From: Cohnella terricola
Lineage (GTDB): Bacteria; Bacillota; Bacilli; Paenibacillales; Paenibacillaceae
Assembly (NCBI RefSeq): GCF_007786475.1
Contig: NZ_VNJJ01000006.1
Coordinates: forward strand, 238,902 to 302,901
Reading direction: 5' to 3'
Length of the DNA stretch: 64,000 nt
Under the pieces are notes generated by a model. It searched no databases. It saw only the letters and a program-made list of their open reading frames with translations, and had not been told where the DNA came from. Positions 8,331-17,625 of this stretch are shown piece after piece (position 1 is the stretch's first letter; each line of letters opens with the position of its first letter). A program made the position numbers and the translations under genes.

Positions 8331-9419
8331 TTAGGCATTCGACAACTCACCCTCAAGAAACTTCATGAGGTGCAATTCAGGCCGCGCGAGGAACTCTATG
8401 AAGCTGCATAAATCAGCATAAACCTGGTGCTCCACATCATAACAACCTATTAAACCCTTTGACTTCGGATTCCAAACCAGCTGCAGGCCAGAGTAATTAT
8501 CGATATCGGCTGAAAGACGCAGTAGCTTTTGTCTACCCACTTTCATCTCAATCGTATCGGTCAATGCGAAAAAGTCGATATACCTGATTTCATATTCATT
8601 TTGCGCTAGCTCAAGGCGCAGCTTGTCTCCAGTAAGAAAGCTGACCATTTCATCGGTTAATTTATATTTTTTAAGCTCAAGCTTCTTATTTTCCGCATTA
8701 TGGAAGTCAGCCGGTTCCAGTGATCTCAAATAGTCAGCCAAGGCTGTATTCTTATTGCTAACCGCAATCGTATACGGCCGCTCGCCGTCCTTTTCCGCTA
8801 ACGTAACGTCCGCGCCATGTTCAACTAAAAATTTAACCATGGCCATAACACCCATACGTGCAGCCACGGTTAATGGAGTCGCTTGATAAGGATAGACCAT
8901 GTCCGGTTGATTATAATTGATGTCCACCCCCTGATTGAGCAAATACGTGAGTGTTTTATAATCATGGTCTGATACGGCTTGACGCAATACGGCACCGCCA
9001 TGCAGCTTGATATCTAATCCCAGCTCATGAATAAGCGGAATATTGTTTTTGTTGCCATAGTAGGCCTGTGAATATGCACCCGACCCCGTTTGATTGAGCT
9101 TGTCCATCTCGGCTCCTTGCGCTACAACGTAGCGAACGATGTTCTCCTTGCAATAACGAACAGCCCGTAAAAAAGCTGGATTATGATGGACATTCAGGTT
9201 GGCACCGTGCTCGACCAACAGCTTTACAACCTCCGATTGCTGCGATACAAGCGCCAGATCCAACGGACTAATTGTGATATGCTTGCTAAGGACGATACCC
9301 TCTTCAATATCCCATCCTGCAGCAATTGCAGCATGCAAAGCCGGAATATTACCTTTGTAAATATGCATCGCGCTTTCCGGCAGTTCCTCGAATCTCCCGA
9401 TATCTTTCAGGACGATCAT
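8331..9419 (-). CDS. Ankyrin-repeat protein
   Basis: This 362-residue protein starts at an ATG eight bases after AAGGAG; a GTG nine bases upstream overlaps that site and is less likely. About seven ankyrin repeats fill residues ~15-235, recognisable by TPLTVAARMG, VKFLVEHGADV, VKLLVEHGANL and LDLALVSQQSE. The C-terminal ~120 residues form a separate region that I do not recognise. It is cytoplasmic, probably a protein-binding scaffold. It starts 18 bases after the stop of the penicillin-binding protein gene, so the two form an operon. Confidence 0.85.
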   Translation of the reverse strand: MIVLKDIGRFEELPESAMHIYKGNIPALHAAIAAGWDIEEGIVLSKHITISPLDLALVSQQSEVVKLLVEHGANLNVHHNPAFLRAVRYCKENIVRYVVAQGAEMDKLNQTGSGAYSQAYYGNKNNIPLIHELGLDIKLHGGAVLRQAVSDHDYKTLTYLLNQGVDINYNQPDMVYPYQATPLTVAARMGVMAMVKFLVEHGADVTLAEKDGERPYTIAVSNKNTALADYLRSLEPADFHNAENKKLELKKYKLTDEMVSFLTGDKLRLELAQNEYEIRYIDFFALTDTIEMKVGRQKLLRLSADIDNYSGLQLVWNPKSKGLIGCYDVEHQVYADLCSFIEFLARPELHLMKFLEGELSNA

Positions 9420-9437
9420 CCAAAACACTCCTTATTG

Positions 9438-11576
9438 CTACTTGATTTGCTCGAAAACTCGTTTTACTTTTGGCGCCACGTAGCGGCTGCCCCCACGACC
9501 TTGTACGTTCTCGATCATCATAGAGATCAGCAGTTGCGGGTCATCCGCGTTAAAACCGACGAACCAGCCGTTTTCCTGGCCTTCTGTGCCCTTGCTCGCT
9601 TTCAGCTCCGCAGTGCCCGTCTTGCCAGCGATTGAAGCGCCGGCAATATAGGCGCCATGCCCGACGCCTTCCGGACTCGCCACCGCCTTCACGAGATCGG
9701 CTTTGACTCGTTCCGCCGTATCCGCCGACATCGCTTGCTCCTTCCACAGCTTTCCCGCAAAAGCCGAATCGGCCTCCGACAACTGCGGATAGGCGATATT
9801 TCCGCCATTGGCAAGCGCGGAGTAGGCGAAGGCGACATGCAGCGTCGTCATTGCCACCTGTCCTTGTCCGTAGCCGGAATCGGCAAGCTGAATATCCCCG
9901 GACGGCGCACCTCCGCCGCCTGCAAGCTGCGAAGCACTGAGCGGATAGGAGAGCGGAAGTGGTTCGCCTATCCCGAATCGTGCCGCGCCTGCGGCGAATT
10001 GCTTTTTACCGATTGCCAGCGCCGTCTGAGCGAAGTAGATATTGTCAGAATAGACCAACGCCTGCGACAGATCGACCGGATTCACGTCGTGCACCCGCTT
10101 CACGTAATACTTGCCCCAGGAACTGTCTTTCTTCCAGGTCAATCCGGAAATCTCCTTCGCCCGGTCCGGATCAAGAGCACCGCTGTCGATTCCAATCGCT
10201 GCCGTTATGACCTTAAAGGACGAGCCTGGCGCATACGTCCGAGAGAAACGGTTCAGGAAAGGATGACGCGGATCTTCATTCCATTGCTGGTATTGCTCCT
10301 TGGACACACCCTGTACGAAAGCGTTCGGATCGTACGACGGGCTGCTGAGCAGTGCCAGCACTTCGCCAGTCACGGGCTGGATCGCCGCAACGGAAGCTTC
10401 ATCGGCCTTTACTTCCTCATAGATTGCTTGCTGCAACGCCGAATCGATCGTCAACTTGTACGTCGCACCGTCGATGGCATCCTGCCCCGCGACCACGGAT
10501 TTTCGCACGCCTGATCTATCAACAATAACAGCTGCTTTGCCTGACGTACCACGCAATTGCGTCTCAAGCGTAAGCTCCAGCCCCGCCTTGCCGATCATAT
10601 CGCCCGCCTTGTAGCCCTGAGCTTCGCGCATCTTCAGCTCATCGGCGTTGATCTCCCCGATATAGCCGATCAGATGAGCCGCCACTTCGCCGAGTGGATA
10701 GCGCCGCACCATAACCTTCTGAGCAGAAACCCCCGGAAGCGCGACGAGTTCGTCCTTCACCGCATCATCGACCACTACGGCGATCGGAACGAACAGATTC
10801 GGTTTCACCCATGACGCACCAAGCTTACGGTCAATATCTTGTACGGCCATGCCGAGCTTCTTTGCCATCGATGCTTTAACCGTATCGGCCGAGTCCCCAA
10901 GCTTGCTCGGCACAATGCCGAGTTGCGCCGCCTCGACGTTGACCGCCAGCGGATTGCCGTTGCGATCGACAATCTCGCCGCGTACCGCCTGAGTTTTCTC
11001 GATTCGCACCGTATCCCCTTCTTCCATGCCGGGGAAAATATACGAAGGATTCCAATCGATCAACCAGGACGTTACGCCGTCCTCCACCGTCTTTCTGACC
11101 CGGCCCTGGTTGTTGAATGAGATGGATCCTTCCGCCGTATCCATAGTGACGTGATATGTGAACCCCTTAACAGCAGTTCCTGCCCCAGTAACCGCCGTAC
11201 CTTCCGTACCCGCTCCATCCGACGTCTGATGTTCGGCCGGAAGCGCCGTTACGACCAGATTGGACACCTCAAGCGCATCGTAGATCTTCTGATACCGCTT
11301 GACGAACTGCTCTTCCGTCAGATCTTTCTTCACGAAAGGCGAAAGCAGCGCATACATCCCCTCATAATCAAGCCGTTCCCACGCTGACAGATACGCGGTT
11401 ACGCCTCCCGACGAATCCGGCGCGTTCGAAGGGTCCGGAGAAGGAACGTCCGTAGACTTTTCCGAAGCTGAAGGTTCCGGAGACGATTTGCCGAAGAAAT
11501 CGGAACAGCCTCCGAGCAGGAATGGGAGCAGCAGAACGATAATCGCCACCAAGCGAACGCTGGACTGTCCTTTCAT
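9438..11576 (-). CDS. Class B penicillin-binding protein, PBP3/MecA-like lipoprotein
   Basis: This 712-residue transpeptidase cross-links peptidoglycan outside the membrane. A lipoprotein signal ends at LGGC (Cys 24), followed by a Ser/Pro-rich linker and a MecA_N/NTF2-like domain (~55-180). A PBP dimerisation region (~195-370) comes next. The transpeptidase domain (~375-705) carries SxxK (Ser 452 - Lys 455), SDN (510-512) and KTG (652-654), all intact. The architecture is that of Bacillus PBP3 and staphylococcal PBP2a, which often have low beta-lactam affinity; affinity here cannot be read from sequence. GAGGAGGT eight bases before the ATG fixes the start, removing 16 residues of a longer frame. 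Confidence 0.93.
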   Translation of the reverse strand: MKGQSSVRLVAIIVLLLPFLLGGCSDFFGKSSPEPSASEKSTDVPSPDPSNAPDSSGGVTAYLSAWERLDYEGMYALLSPFVKKDLTEEQFVKRYQKIYDALEVSNLVVTALPAEHQTSDGAGTEGTAVTGAGTAVKGFTYHVTMDTAEGSISFNNQGRVRKTVEDGVTSWLIDWNPSYIFPGMEEGDTVRIEKTQAVRGEIVDRNGNPLAVNVEAAQLGIVPSKLGDSADTVKASMAKKLGMAVQDIDRKLGASWVKPNLFVPIAVVVDDAVKDELVALPGVSAQKVMVRRYPLGEVAAHLIGYIGEINADELKMREAQGYKAGDMIGKAGLELTLETQLRGTSGKAAVIVDRSGVRKSVVAGQDAIDGATYKLTIDSALQQAIYEEVKADEASVAAIQPVTGEVLALLSSPSYDPNAFVQGVSKEQYQQWNEDPRHPFLNRFSRTYAPGSSFKVITAAIGIDSGALDPDRAKEISGLTWKKDSSWGKYYVKRVHDVNPVDLSQALVYSDNIYFAQTALAIGKKQFAAGAARFGIGEPLPLSYPLSASQLAGGGGAPSGDIQLADSGYGQGQVAMTTLHVAFAYSALANGGNIAYPQLSEADSAFAGKLWKEQAMSADTAERVKADLVKAVASPEGVGHGAYIAGASIAGKTGTAELKASKGTEGQENGWFVGFNADDPQLLISMMIENVQGRGGSRYVAPKVKRVFEQIK

Positions 11577-11713
11577 CTGGATTGACCTCCTCGATATACC
11601 AAAATCACCGACTTGTAAACACAACGCTTATTGTTTATACCGCGATCATCGTTCGATGTTTCTGCTTTTTCCATTTTTACTTTTCCCGATGAGCTTACGT
11701 TTCGTAAAACTGA

Positions 11714-12412
11714 TTAATCGGGCTTAATTTTTCTCAATTCGAGCGAGGTCAGGGTTTCGTCATTCCAGGCTCCGGACAAATCACGGTTAGACCCTAACCA
11801 TAAGTCGCTGTAGCGCTCCATGATAAGCACGTCTCCGCATCGGTAGAACGAATGAGTAGGTCCCTCTTCTTTGGCGCCGGTATAATACCCGTTAAGCCAC
11901 ACGTCTTCAAGCGGCATATTGAACAACACCTGTATTTGATCCACTGTTCCTTCTATTACGTACAGATGCTTGCAGCCAAAAACAACCTCCTGCAAACAAA
12001 AGCTTTTCAGAAAATGATATAAGGAGTCATTTACGAGGATATGTCCTTCCGCATTGTCATCCCACAGCAAGCGCTCGTCGCAGTAGACTGGAGAACCGTC
12101 GTTGCCCGCTTCCGCTTGACACGTCCAGTTGGTTTGGTTTTCCTCTAGAAACGTAATCCTATCCGCATGTCTCCTCAACCTCTCCACCGAATAGAGACAA
12201 TCCTGCTGTTGAAAGATTTCAGGAGAGTTCTCGAGGTGATCGTCCGAACCCGCTTTCCATCGGCCTGCAAAAGCATATAATTCACGCAACGCCTTAGGCA
12301 GATCTGCCGGGAGCTCGCCCACCGGCACGCCGTAGGAGCTATCGTATTTACCATACCAACTGATTAGAAACTCCTTTAGATCGTCCAATTGATCCGTATC
12401 TTTCAGCAGCAT
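11714..12412 (-). CDS. SMI1/KNR4 (SUKH)-like protein
   Basis: This 232-residue cytoplasmic protein has GGAGG eight bases before the ATG. The N-terminal half fits SUKH-superfamily logic: L-P-x-x-L-x-x-L-Y-x-F-x-G-R-W (~35-52), an F-QQ-DCLYSVERL stretch (~70) and an I-FLEENQ-W segment (~90) followed by an acidic exposed loop. SUKH proteins are often immunity proteins against contact-dependent toxins but also have housekeeping roles. No toxin gene adjoins it. It follows the GS-HQR gene by about 240 bases on the same strand. Assignment rests on pattern, not on a search. Confidence 0.6.
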   Translation of the reverse strand: MLLKDTDQLDDLKEFLISWYGKYDSSYGVPVGELPADLPKALRELYAFAGRWKAGSDDHLENSPEIFQQQDCLYSVERLRRHADRITFLEENQTNWTCQAEAGNDGSPVYCDERLLWDDNAEGHILVNDSLYHFLKSFCLQEVVFGCKHLYVIEGTVDQIQVLFNMPLEDVWLNGYYTGAKEEGPTHSFYRCGDVLIMERYSDLWLGSNRDLSGAWNDETLTSLELRKIKPD

Positions 12413-12650
12413 TATGAAGGCCTCCTAGTTTGATGAGTTCCGCAATCGTCGATCCCGGCGTGTCGCTTTCGTCTCCTTGCCTCGCCGCCTCGAACGTAAT
12501 ATTATAGCTACTTATTTCCATTATAGTGATCGCTTGTCCTATATCCACCTACTTCTTTCCAGAATTTTGGAACATTCCATGCAAAAAAGGCCCATATCAG
12601 CTATAGAACAAGCTAATTGGACCTTATTCATTCCGTCTACGACTTATCTA

Positions 12651-13610
12651 CTAGAACCTCCCATGAGGCGTCCTCCAGAAGGATAAATCAGGTCCTTCTG
12701 AAGCCAAGCCGTCAGGGTTTAGAACCGCATCTCTCAAATAAAAGCCTCGCTTAATGGCGTCAAAATCCGTTGTGTCTCCAAATCCGGGCGTCTGATACAG
12801 GTCGCGCGCATAAGCAGACAAGTTCGGGAAGTCCTGCAGTTTGTTCCGTTCTGTTCTATAATGCGAGTTATAGACGATATCGAGTCGTACGAGTGTCACA
12901 TAAAGCTCAATATCGGAATCCGTAATCTGATCGCCAAACAAATAACGGCGGGCAGACAATCTTTCCTCTAATTGGTCGAGTCGTGCAAACAGTGCAGCAT
13001 AGGCAGCCTCGTATTCTTCTTGCCAAAGGGCAGAAGACGCTTTGCGCACATTGTTAGTCACTTCACGGATGATAATCTCGTTTAGCTCGTCAATATCACT
13101 GCGCAAATGCTTTGGATATAAGTCGGGAGCGCCTTCTTTGTGGAAAGGAGCCCATACCGTTTCCAGGTATCTCGGTAATTTGTAGGAATCATTGTTTACG
13201 ACTTTACGGGTAAGTACATCTACAACGGCAGGTACAGTGACACGTCCGTCATATCCAGGATCGGTTTCTTTATAGATTTCCGAGAGGTATTGAATGTTCA
13301 GCACAGGATCAATCCCGCCCTCATCTAAAGAGAACGCCCAGCCTTGCTTAGATCTTACAGAGCTTGTTGTGCCAACGCTAATTACATCCTCCAACCCAAG
13401 CACGCTGCGCACAATGACTACCCGTTGTGCCCAAAGGCAGATCTGAGCCCAAACGATCCGATAACGATTGGCTTCAATCGGCAGCTCTCCTTCCCCGTTC
13501 CCAAAAGGCGTCGTGAACTGTATCTTTGGCTGAGAAGATGCTACATTACTGCAAGTTTCCTTTGATAATTCCGTTGTTAATCCCGAAGTAATCTCATTAG
13601 CATTAGCCAT
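12651..13610 (-). CDS. Glutathionyl-hydroquinone reductase-like (Xi-class GST, YqjG/ECM4 family)
   Basis: This 319-residue protein has AGGAGG before the ATG. Family marks include RYRIVWAQICLWAQR (active site around Cys 58), TVPAVVDVLTRKVVNNDS (glutathione-binding VPxLxD-like strand and 'ES'-equivalent NDS), then the helical domain with RYLFGDQITDSDIELYVTLVRLD and a YARDLYQTPGF tail. Xi-class enzymes reduce glutathionyl-hydroquinones using the Cys. The usual C-P-W-A-H motif reads C-L-W-A-Q here. It starts 47 bases after the fused ABC ATPase stop, so it is probably the last gene of that operon. Its thiol cofactor in a bacillithiol-type bacterium is an open point. Confidence 0.83.
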   Translation of the reverse strand: MANANEITSGLTTELSKETCSNVASSQPKIQFTTPFGNGEGELPIEANRYRIVWAQICLWAQRVVIVRSVLGLEDVISVGTTSSVRSKQGWAFSLDEGGIDPVLNIQYLSEIYKETDPGYDGRVTVPAVVDVLTRKVVNNDSYKLPRYLETVWAPFHKEGAPDLYPKHLRSDIDELNEIIIREVTNNVRKASSALWQEEYEAAYAALFARLDQLEERLSARRYLFGDQITDSDIELYVTLVRLDIVYNSHYRTERNKLQDFPNLSAYARDLYQTPGFGDTTDFDAIKRGFYLRDAVLNPDGLASEGPDLSFWRTPHGRF

Positions 13611-13657
13611 TGTTTGGTCTCCTCCTAAACAATTCCTAGTATTTATTATCTATTCCT

Positions 13658-15739
13658 TCAAAAAGGAAAATGGCAGGCGACGCTGTGTTCGGCGGCAATT
13701 GCGTTCAGATCTGGTTCTTCCTCCCGGCATTTAGCCGTCGCTAACGGACAGCGGGTGTGGAACCGGCAGCCGGACGGCGGACGGGCGGGAGACGGAATTT
13801 CTCCTTGCAGCACCGTATGCGCCTTCTTCGCTCCCGGACTCATATCCGGAATGGAAGCGATCAATGCCTTCGTATAAGGGTGCGCCGGATGAAGAAACAG
13901 TTCGTGGCTCGGCGCGATCTCGACCAGCTTGCCCAAGTACATGACCCCAATGCGATCGGAAATGTGCCGGACGACCTGAAGCCCGTGAGCGATAAACAAA
14001 TAAGTCAGGCCCATCTTCGCTTGCAGGTCTTGGAGCAGATTGACGACTTGCGCCTGCACCGACACGTCTAGGGCGGAGACGGCCTCGTCGGCCAGAATGA
14101 ACTTCGGCTTCAGCGCGATGGCGCGCGCAATACCGATTCGTTGACGCTGACCGCCTGAAAATTCATGCGGATAGCGGGTTGCATAGGAGGCGTCCAGACC
14201 CACGGAAGCGAGCAGTTCTGCCACGCGATTCCGTTTCTCCATCGTGCTTAACCGCTCATGAACGCCTAACGGCTCGCCGATGATGTCGCCTACGGTCCAT
14301 CGGGGATCGAGCGCACCGTACGGATCTTGGAAAATCATTTGCATATCCTTGCGCGCTCTGCGAAGGGCTGAGCTTCCGAGCTTGGTAATCTCTTGATCGC
14401 CGAACCGGATTTGACCCGATGTCGCTGCTTCCAGTTGCAGAAGCACCCTGCCTAAGGTCGATTTGCCGCTGCCCGATTCACCGACGAGACCGAACGTCTC
14501 GCCTCGGCGGATCGTGAAGCTTACGTCATCCACGGCGCGAATGTAAGGTCGCGCTCGGCCTGGAAATCCTCGTCTCTTGACCGGATAATATTTTCGCAGA
14601 CCGCTAATCTGGAACAGGTCGGGCACATCAACGGCCGCAGCTTCGATCAACTGCAGTTCTACCGTCTCCAAGACCATATTCGATTCGGCTGTTCTCAGGC
14701 CTGACTGTGCCGTGAAGGCTTCGGACTTGGCCGACTTGGGCCTGTCATCGTTGGCAGCCGACGATCTCAGCAGCTCTTGCGTGTGCCAACAAGCCGATTC
14801 CCGCCCGTTCTCGAACACGAGCGGCGGGACTTCGGCCCTGCACTTCTCCGTCGCGTAAGGGCAACGCGGATGGAACAGGCAGCCGTCCGGCAATGCGGAT
14901 AAGCTTGGAATCGCGCCTTCAATCGAATGGAGTCTCTCTCCCTTCTCTGTATCGAGCGAAGCGACCGATTGAAGAAGTCCTTGGGAGTAAGGATGATGCG
15001 GTTGCTTGAACAACTCCGCTGTCGGCGCCTGCTCTACCACTCTTCCCGCGTACATAACGACAACCCTGTCCGCAACTTCCGCGGCGATTCCCAGATCATG
15101 CGTAATCAGCAGAATAGACATCCGGAATTCTTCCTTCAGCTCTTGCAGCAATTGCAATATTTGCGCTTGAATCGTAACGTCAAGAGCGGTCGTCGGTTCA
15201 TCCGCGATCAGAAGCTCCGGCCCGCACGAGAGCGCCAAAGCGATCATAGCTCGCTGAAGCATCCCCCCGGACAGCTCGCCCGGGTATTGCTTCATCCGAA
15301 TGCGGGGCTCCGGAATGCCGACGCGCTCCAGCAACGACACCGCATGCTCCCACGCTTCCTCTTTGCTCTTTGAATCATGTGTGCGGATCGTTTCGACAAT
15401 CTGATAACCGATCGTATAGACCGGATCGAAGGCCGACATTGGCTCCTGAAACACCATTGCCATCTTCTTGCCCCGCAGACTGCGCAATTCGTTCTGGGAC
15501 AACGCGGTCAGGTCGATGCCGCCAAGCCGAATCTGACCGTTCGTAATGCGCCCGTTCTCGTAATCGAGCAGCCGCATCACCGCTTTGGAGGTAATGGTTT
15601 TCCCGCTTCCGGATTCCCCGACGAGGCATACGGTCTCCCCCGGCCGGATGGTCAGCGACACGTCGTTCAACGCTTGGAGTAAACCTCTTCTCGTATGAAA
15701 GCCGACCGACAGATGTTGTATTTCGAGCAATTGCTCCAT
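13658..15739 (-). CDS. Fused two-domain ABC ATPase of a peptide/glutathione-type importer (DppD-DppF or GsiA-like)
   Basis: This 693-residue protein carries two full ABC modules in one chain. The first has Walker A GESGSGKT (41-48), LSGGMLQR and ADEPTTALD. The second has GESGSGKS (420-427), FSGGQRQR and ADEAVSALD, with A-V replacing P-T. Each module ends in an oligo_HPY tail with paired cysteines ([14 protein letters not shown] and [14 protein letters not shown]). An Ala/Ser-rich linker (~320-375) joins them. Most Dpp/Opp systems use two separate ATPases; a fusion is typical of GsiA (glutathione) and YejF. GAGGGAG before the ATG sets the start and discards a 61-residue upstream extension. It is 26 bases after the permease C stop. 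Confidence 0.92.
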   Translation of the reverse strand: MEQLLEIQHLSVGFHTRRGLLQALNDVSLTIRPGETVCLVGESGSGKTITSKAVMRLLDYENGRITNGQIRLGGIDLTALSQNELRSLRGKKMAMVFQEPMSAFDPVYTIGYQIVETIRTHDSKSKEEAWEHAVSLLERVGIPEPRIRMKQYPGELSGGMLQRAMIALALSCGPELLIADEPTTALDVTIQAQILQLLQELKEEFRMSILLITHDLGIAAEVADRVVVMYAGRVVEQAPTAELFKQPHHPYSQGLLQSVASLDTEKGERLHSIEGAIPSLSALPDGCLFHPRCPYATEKCRAEVPPLVFENGRESACWHTQELLRSSAANDDRPKSAKSEAFTAQSGLRTAESNMVLETVELQLIEAAAVDVPDLFQISGLRKYYPVKRRGFPGRARPYIRAVDDVSFTIRRGETFGLVGESGSGKSTLGRVLLQLEAATSGQIRFGDQEITKLGSSALRRARKDMQMIFQDPYGALDPRWTVGDIIGEPLGVHERLSTMEKRNRVAELLASVGLDASYATRYPHEFSGGQRQRIGIARAIALKPKFILADEAVSALDVSVQAQVVNLLQDLQAKMGLTYLFIAHGLQVVRHISDRIGVMYLGKLVEIAPSHELFLHPAHPYTKALIASIPDMSPGAKKAHTVLQGEIPSPARPPSGCRFHTRCPLATAKCREEEPDLNAIAAEHSVACHFPF

Positions 15740-15765
15740 GGCCGCTCCCTCTTTTCTAAATGCTA

Positions 15766-16662
15766 CTATCCTTCCTTCTGCTTCGGATCCAAGTAGTCGC
15801 GCAGCCAATCGCCAGTAATGTTGACCGCCAGAACGAGTAGCGTTATCGCGAGTCCGGGGAACGTGCAAATCCACCATGCAACGGTCAAGTAGCCTCTCCC
15901 CTGCGACAGCAGCGCTCCCCAATCCGGGATTTCCTTCAGCACGCCAAGACCCAGGAAGCTTAGGCTAGACCCGGCCAGAATGGAGCTGCCGATGCCAAGC
16001 GTCGCCATGACGAGTAGCGGCGACAGCGAGTTGGGCAGTACGTGCCGCCAAAAAATACCCCATCGCGATACGCCGATCGAACGGGCTGCAGTAATGTACG
16101 ACCGGCCGTTGATGCTCATCGTCTGTCCCCGCATAACCCTTGCATAGCCGGGAATAGTAGCGGCCGCGACGGCGATCACGATGTTGGTCATGCTCGGTCC
16201 CATGGCCGCAGCAATCGTAAGCGCAAGCAGAATGCCCGGAATGGTCATCAAAATCTCAATCGCCCTCATCAACACCATGTCGAGCAATCCGCCGACATAC
16301 CCGGACAACGCGCCGATCGTGCCGCCGACGATTCCGCCGGCGACGACCGACATCAGACCGATCAACAAAGACTCTCTGCTGCCGTAAACGACAACGCTGA
16401 ACACATCCCTGCCGAAATAATCGGTCCCGAACGGATGTACAACGCTCGGCGGCTGCATAATGCTGTCCGTAAACATCTCCACGGGCGAGTATGGAGCGAT
16501 CCATTGCGGAGCGATGGCACACAGCGCCATGAATGCAATAATGGCTATTGCGATTACAATCCATGCTTTGGAAAATAAGAACCGCTTTTCGGACGAACGC
16601 AGCGCCGGCAGCTCCCACTTGCGTTTACGCAACGCGGATCTTGCGGCAACCGTCTCCCTCAT
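15766..16662 (-). CDS. ABC transporter permease, DppC/GsiD type
   Basis: This 298-residue inner-membrane permease has a cytoplasmic N-terminus, one leading helix (~32-52), an OppC_N-like loop with [14 protein letters not shown], then five core helices. The ABC-coupling EAA-like motif is [28 protein letters not shown] (~185-212). It pairs with the DppB-type permease upstream (12 bases between the genes) and is energised by the fused ATPase downstream. Confidence 0.93.
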   Translation of the reverse strand: MRETVAARSALRKRKWELPALRSSEKRFLFSKAWIVIAIAIIAFMALCAIAPQWIAPYSPVEMFTDSIMQPPSVVHPFGTDYFGRDVFSVVVYGSRESLLIGLMSVVAGGIVGGTIGALSGYVGGLLDMVLMRAIEILMTIPGILLALTIAAAMGPSMTNIVIAVAAATIPGYARVMRGQTMSINGRSYITAARSIGVSRWGIFWRHVLPNSLSPLLVMATLGIGSSILAGSSLSFLGLGVLKEIPDWGALLSQGRGYLTVAWWICTFPGLAITLLVLAVNITGDWLRDYLDPKQKEG

Positions 16663-16674
16663 CCTGTTCCCTCC

Positions 16675-17601
16675 TTATGTCGCTCGCCTTACGCGCGGAT
16701 CGATGAACGAATACGAAATATCGACGATGAGATTAACCGACACGTAAATTATGGCTGAAAAGAAGATAACGCCCTGGACGACGGGCAAATCCTTCGCCAT
16801 AATGGCGTCGGCGATAATACGACCGATGCCCTGCCTTGCGAATACCGTCTCAATGACGACCGCGCCCGCGAGCATCTCTCCAACCAGCATGCCGATCATC
16901 GTCACCGCGGGGATAAGCGCGTTGCGAAGCGCATGCCGATACATGATCGACCTCTCCGACAGCCCTTTGGATCGCAGCGTCACGATAAAGTGCTCGTTCA
17001 CGACTTCAAGCATGCTGTTACGAATCATGCGGACGAGGAAGCCCGCGCCGATGAGTCCAAGCGTTATCGACGGCAGCACAAGCGTCTTCCAACCGTTCGA
17101 CCCCATTGTCGGCAGCCAGCCGAGATGAATCGAGAAAACAAGCAACAACAAAATGCCCGACCAGAATGCCGGCATCGAGATGCCAAGCAAGCCAACGATT
17201 CGGGCGATGACGTCAATCGGCTTGTTTCGGTGAATGGCGGACAGCACACCGAGAAGCACTCCGATTACGACAGCAACGACAGCGCTGGCGGCGGCAAGAG
17301 CAAGCGTCGCCGGAAATTGGGACAGGATTCTGGGCAACACCGGTTCGGAATTAAGCAAAGAATTGCCGAAATCCCCGTGAAGCAGCTTGCCGAAATAATC
17401 GGCAAGCTGCACGTGCAGAGGCTGATCGACGCCAAGCTGATGGCGGAGGCTCGCGATTTGCTCCGACGTGGCGAAGGTCGGGTCGAGTAAGGAATTGACC
17501 GGGTCTCCCGGGAGCAAATACAGGATGACGAAGACAAGCACGGAGGATCCGGCAACGACCAGCAGCGAAGTGAACATACGTCCGATTACCGCTCCGACCA
17601 C
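16675..17601 (-). CDS. ABC transporter permease, DppB/GsiC type
   Basis: This 308-residue permease begins with a GTG preceded by GAGGTGAGG. The DppB pattern is complete: an N-terminal helix with LLPGDPV, a large loop containing LGVDQPLHVQLADYF and GDFGNSL, five further helices, and the coupling loop VNEHFIVTLRSKGLSERS (~200-217). It forms the membrane channel with the DppC-type partner. It sits 24 bases after the substrate-binding protein, within one operon. Confidence 0.93.
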   Translation of the reverse strand: MVGAVIGRMFTSLLVVAGSSVLVFVILYLLPGDPVNSLLDPTFATSEQIASLRHQLGVDQPLHVQLADYFGKLLHGDFGNSLLNSEPVLPRILSQFPATLALAAASAVVAVVIGVLLGVLSAIHRNKPIDVIARIVGLLGISMPAFWSGILLLLVFSIHLGWLPTMGSNGWKTLVLPSITLGLIGAGFLVRMIRNSMLEVVNEHFIVTLRSKGLSERSIMYRHALRNALIPAVTMIGMLVGEMLAGAVVIETVFARQGIGRIIADAIMAKDLPVVQGVIFFSAIIYVSVNLIVDISYSFIDPRVRRAT

Positions 17602-17625
17602 GATCGCCTCACCTCATTTCGCATA

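Noticed and set aside
9657..10514. 285-codon plus-strand open frame
   Set aside because: Antisense shadow of the penicillin-binding protein gene; Arg/His-rich, as expected from the complementary strand.
12348..12548. 66-codon minus-strand frame starting upstream of the SUKH-like gene
   Set aside because: Overlaps the SUKH-like gene in another frame, has only a weak GTG site, and no recognisable family. A coding role cannot be supported.
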